From Trichomonas tenax (lineage: Eukaryota > Parabasalia > Trichomonadida > Trichomonadidae), in assembly GCA_023091735.1 (NCBI GenBank), contig JALKBU010000055.1, forward strand, positions 1 to 64,000: a DNA stretch of 64,000 nt. The letters are read 5' to 3'. Each line of letters starts with the position of its first letter. Positions within the stretch are counted from its first letter, which is position 1. The notes beneath the pieces are model-generated. The model did not search any database and was not told where the DNA came from. It was given only the letters and a program-made list of their open reading frames with translations. Positions 32,560 to 44,826 of this stretch are shown in pieces. A program made the position numbers and the translations under genes.

Positions 32560-34395
32560 TATTTCGAAATACAATTTTTAATATGTGCTCTCAAGTCGAT
32601 TTTTGTTTGATAAATAGCATCTACATACATAGCATACCCTATATTTGCAATTTTATAGCTTGTTTTCGAATCTTATAACTTTCGCTTTCAGTGCATAAAT
32701 TACATGTCAAATGTGAGGTGTTAGAACATATTTTGCTGCTTAATTTCTCCATGTGTGATAGAGAGATAAGACAATGATGAATAAATTATAATATAACATA
32801 TCCTATACTATCTATACATATGCGAAAATCAGATTTTCAGGTGTGATAATTTAATTCAATTAAGATATTCCAATAATGGAGACCAATGATAATGTGGATA
32901 AAAAACCTATAGGGAAAAGGCCTGCTGTGACCATTTTGAGCACGAACTTTCAGTGTATAAAATGTTAGCAAAAACGTCTTATAACTCGGCCAACTCAGCT
33001 TTCCGGGACTGTGCTCGAGGATATGACATTATATAGGAAAATTGCTATAACATTATATACATTGATTTGAATAAAAGCTTATTTTTAGTCGAAATTATTT
33101 AATTTGTTAAAACATTCTGTAAACACAATAAAACACACGCAGATAGACTCTATATGGCCCATAACCTCTAAATACAGAAAAATACCGATTTCCGTTATAA
33201 ATATTATATGAGGTTTTTAATTTAATGTAAAAATATTCAAACACACTATAAACGTATTAAGCATAATATACTTATAATAAATACACAGTGAACAAAATTT
33301 AATCACTCAGAGGGATCTTTTTAAGCGTCAAATTGTGCATATTTACACTGCAGAATCTAGACCGAGGGATTTTTTATAGGATCTTTTAGAGAGGATAGCA
33401 CAGTGTGCTTTATATAGAGTACATACCCATATATATTATTCATTAACAGATATGAAAAGTAAGCAATAATCATCTCTGGGAAAGTACTTCTTTGACCACA
33501 TCAAATGTGTCACTTTTTATTAAATTATGATAACATGCCATCCTCAATACAGAATATAGACACATATAACACATATTACAATAATATATGGGATAGTAGG
33601 TTTTCAACTATACATATAAACTTAAAAAGGCACAATATTTTGAAATTGATTAGATCTCATAACACACAAGTTTTTAAAACACACACAACTATTCTACTAT
33701 ACTAATGATATATAATGACTATCATACTATAAGTCTTGACCGTCACACTTTGACATCGTTTGGATGCGTTTACTTTTCTTGTTGTCGGACAATTATCTAT
33801 AGGTAGATTTTCATTTCTCATCACATTCTTTCTCTAGCAAACATATAATCATATACAGTACACATGATAGCATATATTATTCCCTATAAAAAAGACTCTA
33901 CTACCTTCATAATCTACTCAAATAAGGCTCGTATCTAACACATCATCGCATATTTTTTGAAAGCGTGTTTTAACTATATCTCTTGAATCAGACATTTTCA
34001 AACTACAGCACAATCAGAAGTGTAATGTACACATACATAGGTATTCACAGACGTAATTTCATGCAGTTTACACACGTTTTCAAAAATTCGAGATTTATTT
34101 CACACTCATTTTCACGCATCATCCATAATGAATACTCAATCAATAATCAACATGACAAGCTCTAATCAATGCCACAATATTTATAAATTACACATTTTTC
34201 AAAATTCAAATCTCCATCTCAACAGTTATACACCATCAAAATTGAATGGTGTCTGGAGGTTTGGCCAGACACATAAAAAAGTTATTTTGCATGATATGCA
34301 TGCTTATATAAAATAAAATATATTGGCTGAATTAAAATTGCAAAATGAGGATTTTTTCTGAAAGAAAAAAGACTTTTCAATATAAAGGTTAATTT

Positions 34396-36200
34396 TCAAG
34401 AGACACACCATATCAGACAATACCGTAACTTTTTGACATTAGGTTCCCACTTCCAGAACATGCTTAGATCCTTGTCCAAGTGTTCAAATCGTGCTCTTGC
34501 TTCCGCTCTTTGCTTGAACATCAAAATCATGAAATCGTAAAAAGTCATATTTTCAACTTCCTCTCTTGGCAAAGTTACCCAAAGTCCTAAGTTCCTTCCT
34601 AAAATGTTACCGTTCTCTGGAAACTCGTCATCCACATCAATCTCATCAAGTGCACCTTCTTCTTCCTGTGTTTCAGGGTTTTCAGCATCGATGTTTAATA
34701 TGCGTCATGTTTCTGTATCGAAGTCAGCCCATGAAAGAACTTGCTTATTGACAGCATCGAGAGGAGCTATCTTTGGATCACGAATATTAAGTAAGCCTGT
34801 AGTTGTGTGGCCAGTGGTCGACTTATAACCTGCTTCAGAGCGAATTACATATCTGCCCCATGACATCAGTCCAAAGGAAAACTTCATCAATGCATAATTA
34901 CCCTCTTTGTCGAAAACTCTGTTCATCTCGTCATAGAGTCCATTAACAATTCGAAGATTTGATGCAGACATATCCGGATTGCTTTTTAGGCTGTTCAGAA
35001 TATTCATTACCTCTCTATATCGAGGATAAACACTGCAAAAGCTGCCCAATGCACTCTCGACAAAAAGAACGAGCTTCTTCAATGGTCTAAATATCATTAA
35101 AAGTTGCTGGAATCGACTTGTAAGGCCTTGCGAAAAGTCGATGCCTCTGTTCACAAGTGATGCCACGGTGGGATTTCTTTGTGTAGCGCACCAAGGAGAC
35201 TTGATTCTTTCGAAGTTCTTGCTCAGCCAGATAATCATATCATAAAAATAAATCCACCGAGTACTTGGTATATCTGGTACCTTCAGTCCCAGATCTCGTC
35301 TAAATACAACATCACAAAAGCTACAAATGATGCTTTGGATATCATCAACAGCTAGCTTAAAGGCTGGAACACTTGCAATGCAGTGCTTTATTGTCAAGTT
35401 CACTAAGTGAGCTACGCAGCGTATGTACATTGTTTCTAAGCCCCGGTAAAGGGCCCACACCTTCTTTCATGTGTGAGGCTCTTTACCTGGGCTCTGCAGC
35501 CATCTCCTACGATAGTTGCAAGCTTTGATTTATCGATATCTAAACGTTCATACCAATCATAAAATCCACATGTGTCCATCCATCTGCAATCTCGGAGTTT
35601 ATAAAGAAATGCTCTCCTCTCCTTGTGGGGTTACGGATGCTATAAAAAGCCGTATCTCGATCCATGCGTGGCCCCATCAACTGTTACAATGCCATAGCCA
35701 AGCTTTTTACGATGCTTATGGATTGATGTGGCCACCATTTGTGCAAGGGTGATTATCCCCTCTCTAATCTGCTCTCTCGTATATTTTATTGTGTATGTTT
35801 TTTTTGTAATTAATCGGATCGCTCCTTCAATGAAGCGCCTGAAATCAACTCCTGATGTCAAGTTAATAGATAAGTTCGATTTAATAACAAATATTACTAT
35901 TCTTTGTAATTGAGGACCAGTTTTGATACGCCGTCTATTTTTTTATGGATTGTCAGGAACTGGTATTGTGAATTCACAAGCATGCTGAGCAAAGCTATCT
36001 GGTCTTCGGCAATATGAACATTGATACCATTTATTTTCTATTTGTGAATACTAAAACTCAAAACAATAACAGTACTGCTTGTTCGCCTCTTTTTTGTTCG
36101 TGCAATTTGGTTGGAATCTTTTACCAAACCAAACATGAATTTTCCCTTCACACTTTGTTTCTAGCTCGTTTCCAGGAGGATTAGGAGGATAGAGCATTGA
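34396..36200 (-). mobile_element. hAT-type transposase relic
   Basis: Two frames (34705-35460 and 34396-34635) are one frame broken by TGA at 34705-34707. Upstream pieces (35640-35861 and others) are frameshifted. Landmarks: a possible BED-like zinc finger near 36000-36050 (WYQCSYCRRPDSFAQHAC); VTVDGATHG; a segment reading ATIVGDGC; then CVAHLVNLTIKHC, the hAT cysteine-His block; and a long helical C-terminal region. The C-terminal dimerisation block was not clearly recognised. The copy is inactive. Confidence 0.6.
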
Positions 36201-38726
36201 GTTTACCTCTATCCATCCATTAAAATATTCTTATAGCTTGGCTTTGTCGGCCTCTGTAAGCATTTAGGGTCGTGAGCGATAAATAAATTTATCTGAATTC
36301 TTAAAAATACTATTTCTATCAAAATAATGATTATATCATATATTAGAACGGAATATTTTTAGAGTTATGAAAAACTTGATAAATTTAATTTTACTTGATT
36401 ATTATACTAGTACAATAATATCAGTAATTATGATAAAATTATTATCCATGTGATTATGAATATTTTATTACATGGAGTGCTATCGTTAATTTTCTTTGGA
36501 GGCGCGGTTTTTCCACATTCAAAATTTGAATGATGGTTAAACTGTTTCACACCACCTTCAAAATTTGTGAGATCCAATATTATGCTGTATATAGCACAAT
36601 AATATATAATAAAGCATATTTGCCAAATTAAAACATTCAAAATCAAATTATTTTATCTTGAAAAGCATAAAAGTATACAAAAAATGAAAGTTCACAAAGA
36701 TATCCACCATCAACCACCGCTATATTTCTCGACGCCACCACTTTAATGTTTTTCGACAAGCATATGAGATTAAGCACATGCAACCGCCGCGATTTTCGAG
36801 CAATATGTACACAAGAAAAGTGACAGAAAATCCGGCCTTCGGCGCTGGCGCGGCGTCATCATCGCCTACGGCTCACAAAATCAGTAAAATATCCAATCAA
36901 GTTAGTCGATCATCAAATATATCCCTTTTTTTCTCTCTTTTCTTTCTTTTCTCTCTTTTTCTCCTCTCCCTTCCTTTCCTTCCCTTTTTACCTACTTACG
37001 CTGAATGAATATTCAGAATTTCAAAAATTCAATATTATTTTGTTTCTGTAACCGAGATATGCATATGAGTGAAGTCTCTAAGAACTTTTTACTGATCTCA
37101 CAGATAAACCGTATATTTTAAAATAATAATTATTTTTAATTAATATCTATATTATAAATATTACAAAAAGCATGCCCTCTCCAATAAAACATGCAGGGTC
37201 CTAAAATTGATAGAGTGTACTTCCATTTCTGTGAATGTACATGGGTTTACAAAATAAACTATAGAATTCCTCCACTAGTGGATTCGAATTGAGTACTTAG
37301 TGGATTTTTTGTAAAGTCAGAGTGTTCAAAATGTGAAGTCAGATTTGGGCATTTACGCGTCAAATGACCTTTACGCGACAAATTTGTTCACACCTACTGA
37401 ACAATCATTTTTTGTTGCAAATTTCAATAGAACATAAAATGAATTTAAATTGTCGTTTTATTTTCCTAAAAACTAAAGTTTTTACAATAGAAAAAAGCAA
37501 TGCTAAAAAAATCTTAAATCAAAGTATGCTATTCTTTTACAGGATTTCTTCTTTTCGAACACTTACACTTTTTGTTTATAATCTAAAGTGCTTTTATGAG
37601 ATGGCTAACAGCAGATAATTTTTAACCATAAAAAAAGCACTGCAAATTTTGCAATTTTTGAAAAAACGATGTCATATCATGACCTCGTTATTTTTTTCGA
37701 AAAAGAAATGCTCAGCACTACAATACACTATCAGTTGAATATATGGTATAAGGTAAATGAACCTAGATTGAATATACGGTGAGATGAACTAGGTTCAAAA
37801 AAGTTCGTAAAACTTATCGTAAATTTTGTTAACGTACGGACTCCGTAAAAAATTTCATGACCGTAGTAAACTCAATATGTTACAATAATTTTGCAGCAGT
37901 CTCAAAGCACACAAGCTGATGCAGAGAATCAAGCATGCGTTTAGCAAAAATTTTATGTTCAGGTCGAGAAAACTCGATACTTTTAGACATGTCATTTTCG
38001 GAGTATTTTTTCTCTATTGTTTTTGAATTTTGATCTGCAATATTATAAGATGTGTTTATATATGATATTTAAAGATAAATGATGGCATTATTTTTTTCAA
38101 ACAATAAATATTTGCTTCTAGAAATCGACCAAACAGACCTGGTAAAATTGAATGATGGTTGGAGTACTCCCTTAATTTTTTTTTAGTTATTTTTCCCCCA
38201 TTGAATTATTCTTACGATGAAGGCAGCAGAAACTGTTTACTCAACGTATAAGTTATGGTGGCTCTAAGCTATTCATGGTTTCAATTACTCGCTCATAGTC
38301 ATATGATTATTTCTTTTGGATTCGAAAATATATCTAAAAACTATCTCTCATTACAGGGTATTCCTTTTATGTGCTACTGGTTATTAAATATAAGCATTAA
38401 ATCACTATAATTACAATAATTTTTTTCCTCATTATAAACTAGTTGATTTTAGTCATAATTTTTGAGTTCATATATTATAGTTATGAATTTCAATTCATAT
38501 ATTTTCACCTCAAGTTCCAAAATTGTGTCTATCCCAAAATCGCCACATGCTCCATTAGAACATTTAAAGGTCACTTTTCGTAATAAAGTTCTCAATTTTT
38601 CATGTTGTATAGACTTGTTATTTTCAAGATGCCTCTCGGATATAGCACCAGCAGGAACTATATAGTATACCATATCAATATGGCTTCCTGGTTTAAAACT
38701 TTTCTCGAATTTCATAAAAACAAAAC
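36201..38726. other. Gene-free stretch; pyrimidine tract and a short GC-richer frame
   Basis: No supported gene over 2.5 kb. At 36778-37008 a 76-codon frame opens with about 40 codons of gene-like, GC-richer sequence (NPAFGAGAASSSPTAHK), then runs into a pure pyrimidine tract. It could be the relic of a gene's 5' end. A minus-strand frame at 38449-38796 overlaps the kinase start and is not supported. Confidence 0.4.
36922..36989 (+). repeat. 68-nt uninterrupted polypyrimidine tract
   Basis: Every base from 36922 to 36989 is C or T. Such a tract can form triplex DNA when mirror-symmetric, and it expands easily by slippage. Confidence 0.9.
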
Positions 38727-39821
38727 ATGTCGCCATTTCCCTCTGAAAATCTCTCAACCACATTAAAGGGAACTCATTTTTACATTTACCAAGCACACGA
38801 CGATTATTTTGTAAAAAAAATCAGAATGAAGGGAGAAAGTAAGCCGATTACTGACCCGTCCGGCCGCTTCGAAAAGATCGACATTGCTCTGTCCGTCCAC
38901 AACAACGTGATATGCTTCAAGTCTTTCAATAAAGAGAACGGCTTAGAACTGTCTTGGTATGAAGTTGACTGTCAATCCCTGAACGAGAAGCAGAAAGCAG
39001 CTCTCGAGCAGCGCGCGCAGATCGTCAAGGGCTTCAAATACATAAATCTTCTATCTGTTTTCACTTATTGGTTTAATTCAGAAAGAACGATATTTTATTT
39101 CATAACTGAATCGGTAAACTCTAAATCTGTCTACGACCAAGTGAAAGGAGATCAGCCTCTCCGTCCACGCGCAATAGTAAGGTGGCTTGGATCTGTTCTC
39201 CAAGCTTTAAATTTCTTGCATACGCAGCCAACGCCTTTCGCACACTCAAGGATTGAGCTTTCCTCGATTTTCATAAAGCAGTCGAGGCAGGTTCTCATTC
39301 CTCCGCTCCTTAATCCATTACTCCTTCGATCAAATCAAAATCAGATCAGAATTCGCTACACAACACCACCAGAAGCACTCATAAACCAGATCTGCCCAGC
39401 ATCCGACATTTGGGATCTCGGAATAGCAGTTTTATATTCAACAACATCAGAACAACCATATTCAGAATGCACTTCTCCCGCACAATTCATACAGAAACTG
39501 AAGACATTCACACCACCAGCGAGCCTTCAGAAAGTAACAGACGTTTATCTCAAGAATTTTATCCAACAATGTCTTTTGCCAACTGATCAGAGGCCAACAG
39601 CTGCGGATCTCTTGAACCACCCAATCTTCCAGCAGAGCTACGACACTCCTTCGCAAGATCAGCCTTCAGATATCTCGCAGGTCGAAATGTTGATCGAACA
39701 GAAGCAGACAGCGAACCCATTCAGTTCGGCTGGCGCAATTGGACAGATAAACTCTATGTTGCCACTCTCTCGTGGCGATAAAATCACCACATCAACGCCT
39801 CACATGCATAATATCAAATAA
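38727..39821 (+). CDS. NRBP/WNK-related pseudokinase
   Basis: 364 residues from ATG to TAA. The order of conserved blocks follows a protein kinase of the WNK/NRBP type: FKYINLLSVFTYWFN (helix C and strand 4), FYFITESVNSKSVYDQVK (hinge), LQALNFLHTQ, then HSRIELSSIFI where HRDLKCDNIFI is expected, TTPPEALI (APE), SDIWDLGIAVLY and a final QRPTAADLLNHPIF. The catalytic Asp of HRD and the DFG motif are absent (VLIPPLLNP instead), and no Gly-rich loop is visible. This matches NRBP-type pseudokinases, which act as scaffolds. A polar tail of about 60 residues follows the domain. Confidence 0.85.
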   Translation: MSPFPSENLSTTLKGTHFYIYQAHDDYFVKKIRMKGESKPITDPSGRFEKIDIALSVHNNVICFKSFNKENGLELSWYEVDCQSLNEKQKAALEQRAQIVKGFKYINLLSVFTYWFNSERTIFYFITESVNSKSVYDQVKGDQPLRPRAIVRWLGSVLQALNFLHTQPTPFAHSRIELSSIFIKQSRQVLIPPLLNPLLLRSNQNQIRIRYTTPPEALINQICPASDIWDLGIAVLYSTTSEQPYSECTSPAQFIQKLKTFTPPASLQKVTDVYLKNFIQQCLLPTDQRPTAADLLNHPIFQQSYDTPSQDQPSDISQVEMLIEQKQTANPFSSAGAIGQINSMLPLSRGDKITTSTPHMHNIK

Positions 39822-40156
39822 TTTCACAAACACTGTATTTATATTATTTATTGTTTTGGATTATGAACTTTACCCCTTACTCGATTTAAAATTTTTCTTT
39901 ACACAAGCATTTTTAAATTTTCATATCAAAATATTATCAAAAGTCTCATTTTGGCTTTTCATAATACAAAGATAATCTGCATTAATATTCCAAATTCCAA
40001 TTATTCGACATATATAATACAAATATACAACATTATATGAATTATTGATATTAATTGAATGTACTAATAAGGATATAGGCATGAAAAGATCCAAATTTGG
40101 AATTATTGTGGAATTCAGTAATCATTATATATAGATTAAGATATAAACTTAAAATT

Positions 40157-40729
40157 TTAACAAAAACATTTTTGTTTTTCCGCTTTTTCTTCTTCTCTAG
40201 TTTTCGTTGAAAACTGGTTCTCTAAGTTATTATAATCATCAATAACAGTTTGAGCAATATCAAAAAATAAATCGTTGATTCCTGTGCCATCAACAGCCGA
40301 TGTATAGTGAAGCTTGCACTTGTGCGTAGAAACCCATTCTTCTACTTGTTCTAATTCGATTTGATGTTCATATAAATCGAATTTGTTTCCAACAATGATA
40401 ATTGGGCACTCTAAGCCTCTTTCAACGCGAACGAGATTGTACCAATCGTTTAAACTGCTAAATGTTTTTGGTTCGTTAATTGCAAATTCAATAATGGCCA
40501 AAGTCGCGTATCTGCAATAAACAGGGACAAGAGAGCGATATACTTCTTGCCCTGCAGTGTCCCAAATATCTAAATCAACAATTTGGTCGGCTAATTTCAC
40601 AGATTTCGTTATATTATTTGCTCCAACCGTGCTTTGGCTGAATTCATTATATTTGCTGCTGCTGTATCTCTCTATAACCTTGGTTTTGCCAACGCCTGCA
40701 TCACCAAGGAAGATTATTTTGAATTTCAT
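40157..40729 (-). CDS. Rab-family small GTPase
   Basis: 190 residues. G1 GDAGVGKT, switch I STVGANN (with the conserved Thr), G3 WDTAGQE, G4 NKFD and G5 TSAVDG are all present. The C-terminus KCFC gives a CxC geranylgeranylation site. Rab GTPases recruit effectors to vesicle and organelle membranes. Switch I and the region after WDTAGQE fit the Rab5/21/22-like group loosely, but I cannot name a subtype. TTTGACATGTAAAATGG, a recurring word in this window, lies about 25 bases before the ATG. Confidence 0.93.
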   Translation of the reverse strand: MKFKIIFLGDAGVGKTKVIERYSSSKYNEFSQSTVGANNITKSVKLADQIVDLDIWDTAGQEVYRSLVPVYCRYATLAIIEFAINEPKTFSSLNDWYNLVRVERGLECPIIIVGNKFDLYEHQIELEQVEEWVSTHKCKLHYTSAVDGTGINDLFFDIAQTVIDDYNNLENQFSTKTREEEKAEKQKCFC

Positions 40730-41276
40730 TTTTTATATGACATTTTTCCATTTTACATGTCAAAAATTTGTTTTTAAAATTTCAACAAAACATTTTTAAC
40801 AAAGCATTTAAACACAAAAGCACTCATCTACATGCTTTACACAAGTATAATCAAAACTTAAAAATCACAAATCTCATTTCCTTTATGAGTTATTTTGATA
40901 TTAAGATTTTTTTTATTTTAAATTTGACATGTAAAGTAAATTTTTATATCATTGATTTTCATCATTAAATATCTGTATTTGATTGAGTTGTTGGTTGCAA
41001 AGTTATTTTTTCTAATTCATGCATATTTCTAAATGCAGCATTTGAAAAGATTTTAAATATTAGAAAAATGTAACTCAAGAGATCGGATTTGAGACTTATA
41101 AATGCCATTGTTTACTATTATGCTCTATATTTTTTGCTTCAAATATAATGAAATGATTAATAATATAGTTTAATATAATTAATATTTGAATTGTAAGTTA
41201 TATTACGCATGATTTTACCTAAACATTTGCTTTACACTAATAAACATAATTATAACGAATAATATCATAAAATATC
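40730..41276. other. Intergenic, with an inverted pair of TTTACATGTCAAATTT-like words
   Basis: TTTACATGTCAAAAATTT (40752-40769) and its near complement AAATTTGACATGTAAAG (40920-40936) face each other about 150 bases apart. No gene is seen. The pair may mark a small element or promoter sites. Confidence 0.5.
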
Positions 41277-43322
41277 TCACTCTTTTCTCATTAATTTCAA
41301 TAATTCCGCAAGTGAATATGATTCTGCGGCCTTCTGGAAGATTTGGAGATTATCTGGTTCTGGGATTGGTGGGAGATCGAACTTCCAGAATGGTGGATTA
41401 GAGTCCTGCAGTGTGCAAGAGGATATCATTGCTTCTGGCTCTTCCTCTAAGTCATTGAGCTGATCATTTGGTTTTCCTGTGCACGCAACTTTCCACGCCA
41501 ATCTTAACTTGTTGATGTTTGATGCAGGAATGCCGTTGATATATCTAAGCTTTGCAATCTCATGGAATGGCCACTCTATTTCAATTGGAGTGCCGCGCTG
41601 TGCAATTTTAGCGAAAAACTGCTGAAGAGAGTCGATTGTTACGTTTAGGGATCCATCGAATTTTAGTTTTCTGAGTTTCTTGTTTGCTGAAATTGCTGCA
41701 GATAATGAAGCCAAACCTTGGTCACCAAGTGGCTGTCCTGATAAATCAAGATTTGTTATTGACTGATTCGAAGAGAGAATATCAATAAATCTCGTTAGTG
41801 ATGAATCTGCGCGTGGACTTTCTTCGAAGCTTCTCATAATGAAATCAGAAATAAAAGTGTTCGTTTTCATTATTTCGCCGAAAGTAGAGCTGAAGAATGT
41901 TGAAGACTGTGGATTGAAGCATGAATCGAAATAAACTTTGGTCAAGTTCTGGCAGCTTCCGACAAATTGAAGCAAAACAGGTGATATCTGGTTTCCTGAC
42001 CAATTGATTGATTTGATGGACTTTGATGGCGAAGCGCAGTAAGCCTGGAAGAAAGAATGCCATACTTGAGGTCCCGCAAGTGCATAGCTCAAATCCATCG
42101 TGATGAAGTCGTTTTGAGGCATATGATTGAGAATTCTGCACCACATAGTGATGAAACTGTAGTTTTCCCATCTGCAGTGAGAAAATGTGAAATTGGAGAG
42201 TGATGATGAAATTGGGATTTTGTAGAGTTCCTTACCGACGACCATACCGCCATCGACAATAATTCCTTGCAAATTCTTGTTATTCAAGTGCTGGAATATG
42301 GAATCAACGAGAACTTGGCAATTTCTAAATTCGAATATTTTCACGTTCGGTAACGATTTCATTAAAAGATCAACGTTTAGCGTTGGCATGTCGATTATCG
42401 TTATTGTCGTGAGAATCTTTACAGCATCAGATCGGGAGAGTTCTGTAATGAATTTGTCGACAAATGAAGGATCTACTGCATCATTAAGTGTTAACTTTGT
42501 GATTCTGCGACAACTGATGAGCTGTGTAAAGAATGGCATAGAATCGCTATTAATTCCATTTTTAATGAACGACATTGACATTAATTTTGTCTCTTTATTA
42601 TTCGAAAGCGCGTTGCAAACTTGAGGTATAGAGCTGTTCAGCTTTTCTGTAAATGTAACTGTTTCAAAGTATTTCATTGACTTTAAGAAAGAACAAATTA
42701 AATTCCAATTAGAATTAGTTTCTGTAGCTGGGAAAACAATTTCCTTGAAGCAATTTGCATCAACGAAAGCGTCGAGAAGATCTGATAAATATTTGTCTGG
42801 GCAGCACATCTTGTTAAAATCGAGTTTTGGTGAATTTTGTCTTAATGTCATTTCAATTAGGTTAATTAAAAATTGCGGTGGAGGTGTTTCGAGCTTGAAC
42901 AACGCGTATTTAAACTTGTATAAGTTCCAGAGTGGAGTTGGCGATTTTGGTTTAATTCTCTCTGAATCTAGCTTGCATTTGCCTCCAAGGCGCGCACAGC
43001 AAGTATGCATAGTTAGAGCGACGTTAAAAGCACCTTGAACTTCGATTTCAACTTGTGTTTTCCCGGTTTCAAGTTTTATTCTCAAATCTGATGGCGCTGA
43101 GAGCGTCACGAGCTCGTCCCAGAAGAACCGTTCACACACCTGCAACTCCACGTTATCAGAAAGCTTTTCCATAAGAATAAATTCGAATTCCGTAGATAAA
43201 AGACTTGCTTTGACCGATTTTCCATTTGTGAAGTGCGTGACTTTCATACATCCGATGACGAGCTCGTTTCCGATTTGGGAAATTGGTTTGACCCTCGCGA
43301 GAACTTTTTCATTTAAGTTCAT
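41277..43322 (-). CDS. CARMIL-like leucine-rich repeat protein
   Basis: 681 residues, ATG to TGA. The N-terminal part (about 1-120) is beta-rich and may be a PH-like domain. From about 170 to 600, ribonuclease-inhibitor-type leucine-rich repeats are visible (FKEIVFPATETNSN, LTKVYFDSCFNP, ITNLDLSGQPLGDQGLASLS). This order matches CARMIL/LRRC16 proteins, which link Arp2/3, myosin I and capping protein at the cell cortex. The capping-protein interaction region expected further C-terminal is not present, because the protein ends about 70 residues after the repeats. Membership in CARMIL is probable but not certain. Confidence 0.8.
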   Translation of the reverse strand: MNLNEKVLARVKPISQIGNELVIGCMKVTHFTNGKSVKASLLSTEFEFILMEKLSDNVELQVCERFFWDELVTLSAPSDLRIKLETGKTQVEIEVQGAFNVALTMHTCCARLGGKCKLDSERIKPKSPTPLWNLYKFKYALFKLETPPPQFLINLIEMTLRQNSPKLDFNKMCCPDKYLSDLLDAFVDANCFKEIVFPATETNSNWNLICSFLKSMKYFETVTFTEKLNSSIPQVCNALSNNKETKLMSMSFIKNGINSDSMPFFTQLISCRRITKLTLNDAVDPSFVDKFITELSRSDAVKILTTITIIDMPTLNVDLLMKSLPNVKIFEFRNCQVLVDSIFQHLNNKNLQGIIVDGGMVVGKELYKIPISSSLSNFTFSHCRWENYSFITMWCRILNHMPQNDFITMDLSYALAGPQVWHSFFQAYCASPSKSIKSINWSGNQISPVLLQFVGSCQNLTKVYFDSCFNPQSSTFFSSTFGEIMKTNTFISDFIMRSFEESPRADSSLTRFIDILSSNQSITNLDLSGQPLGDQGLASLSAAISANKKLRKLKFDGSLNVTIDSLQQFFAKIAQRGTPIEIEWPFHEIAKLRYINGIPASNINKLRLAWKVACTGKPNDQLNDLEEEPEAMISSCTLQDSNPPFWKFDLPPIPEPDNLQIFQKAAESYSLAELLKLMRKE

Positions 43323-44826
43323 TCAGTATGGTTGGCACTTTTTAGAATTGCTTCATAGTTTTTTTTATTTTCGATTTTTTTGTGAGATTCATTTTCTACA
43401 TGATATATTTCTTAATGTATTTTGATTTTTGGGACATTTTTTAAAATGTTTTTTGTTGAATTGATACTCATCGATCAATATTATGATTGATAAGCCAAAC
43501 TTTATCTTTTTAATTATATCACTAACACTCAATGGCGACAAATAGCATATACTTTCAATATTTTTGTAATCTACCATAGTCTTGGTATGATTAATGAGAA
43601 CATATATACAGCTTCACTTTTTTCAATATAACATAGGTGGAAGATCAAATTTTAAACATTTTGACAAATCAATCTCAATTTTATATTATCTGACATGTAA
43701 TTGCTTCAATTCGGTAAAAATTGACAAATAAAAATAAACATTGTCAAATGAACAATGAAAAAAATTGAATTATAAATCTCTATTTTGGTGACGGCACATT
43801 CGCGGCACTATCATCACCTTCGGTATGTAACCATTTAACTTTATGATGTGGCAATTTATATATTTGAGATCGCCCAAAGAACGTATTTTCCCACAATTTG
43901 ATGGCTGCAAAATAGAGAGATCTAGATTTACAATGATATCTGATTTTTTGCACTTAGAATATAAGGGATGATTCATGAATATCTTTCGCTTAAAATTTGA
44001 TCAAGTATTTAAAACTATGCTCTTGGAAAAATTGATGACAATAGAGGAAGTTTGGCCATAACACACCTTAAGGATGCCCTAAATCACGACTTTTTTTGTT
44101 GCCTTTATAACTTGGAATAGCATTGACTCACAAGTTTAAAACTTATATGGTACTATACTACTATATGTATAAAATATGTATCTAGAAAAATGTTTCGATA
44201 ATAGTAATATCTGCCAAATTAAAATTTCGAATTTCGTCGCAACATGTAAACTTAAGTTTGAATCCATAGCACTATTTTCCAAAATGTGTAACAGTATTGT
44301 GCATAATTGCAAAGGATAAAACCTAATATTCGAAGCTCTGATTGATTTTTAAATTTGAATGAACTATTCAAATATTTGAAAGAAAAAATTCATAATCATA
44401 TTGAATTTTAAAAACCAATCAGAGTCTCACGTAGGCAAGGTGAATCAGAATAACTTTAACAATATAACTAGCTCATTTTAGAGATTAGTGCTACGGATTG
44501 AGTTTTGAAAAAGTCTAATATTTAAAGAAAAATCAATTTAATTTTTTTGAATATCAAAGATATTCGGTCAATATTAATAGAGCATAAAATTTAAAGCTAT
44601 TAGGCAATGAATGTATCACAAAATCTAAATTTGGATGGTGCTATGAGGCAGTGGATTTTTTTTCAAAAATCGCTCAACTGAATGCATTTTTTGAAACAAT
44701 CAATAAATGATGAAATATGAGAATGTAATGTATGGATATTCGAAATTCAATAAAATGACATCGAAAAGATGTATTTCCAAAATACCCTTCCTTCCCTAAC
44801 ATTGGAAAATTTTCATGACCCCATGA
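43323..44826. other. Intergenic with an imperfect inverted repeat at 44336-44424
   Basis: CTCTGATTGATTTTTAAA (44336 onward) pairs with TTTAAAAACCAATCAGAG (ending 44424). TGACATGTAA occurs at 43691 and AACATGTAAA at 44241. No gene is seen. Confidence 0.5.

Larger units (their letters stand above)
31721..34395. other. Gene-free stretch with two small inverted-repeat units
   Basis: 2.7 kb without a supported gene. Apart from the inverted repeats listed separately, it contains AT-rich and CACA-rich sequence. Short frames such as 33505-33705 and 33983-34165 have no gene-like composition. Confidence 0.5.

Noticed and set aside
38449..38796. 115-codon minus-strand frame overlapping the start of the pseudokinase gene
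   Set aside because: No recognisable domain, AT-rich tail, and it overlaps a well-supported gene on the other strand.
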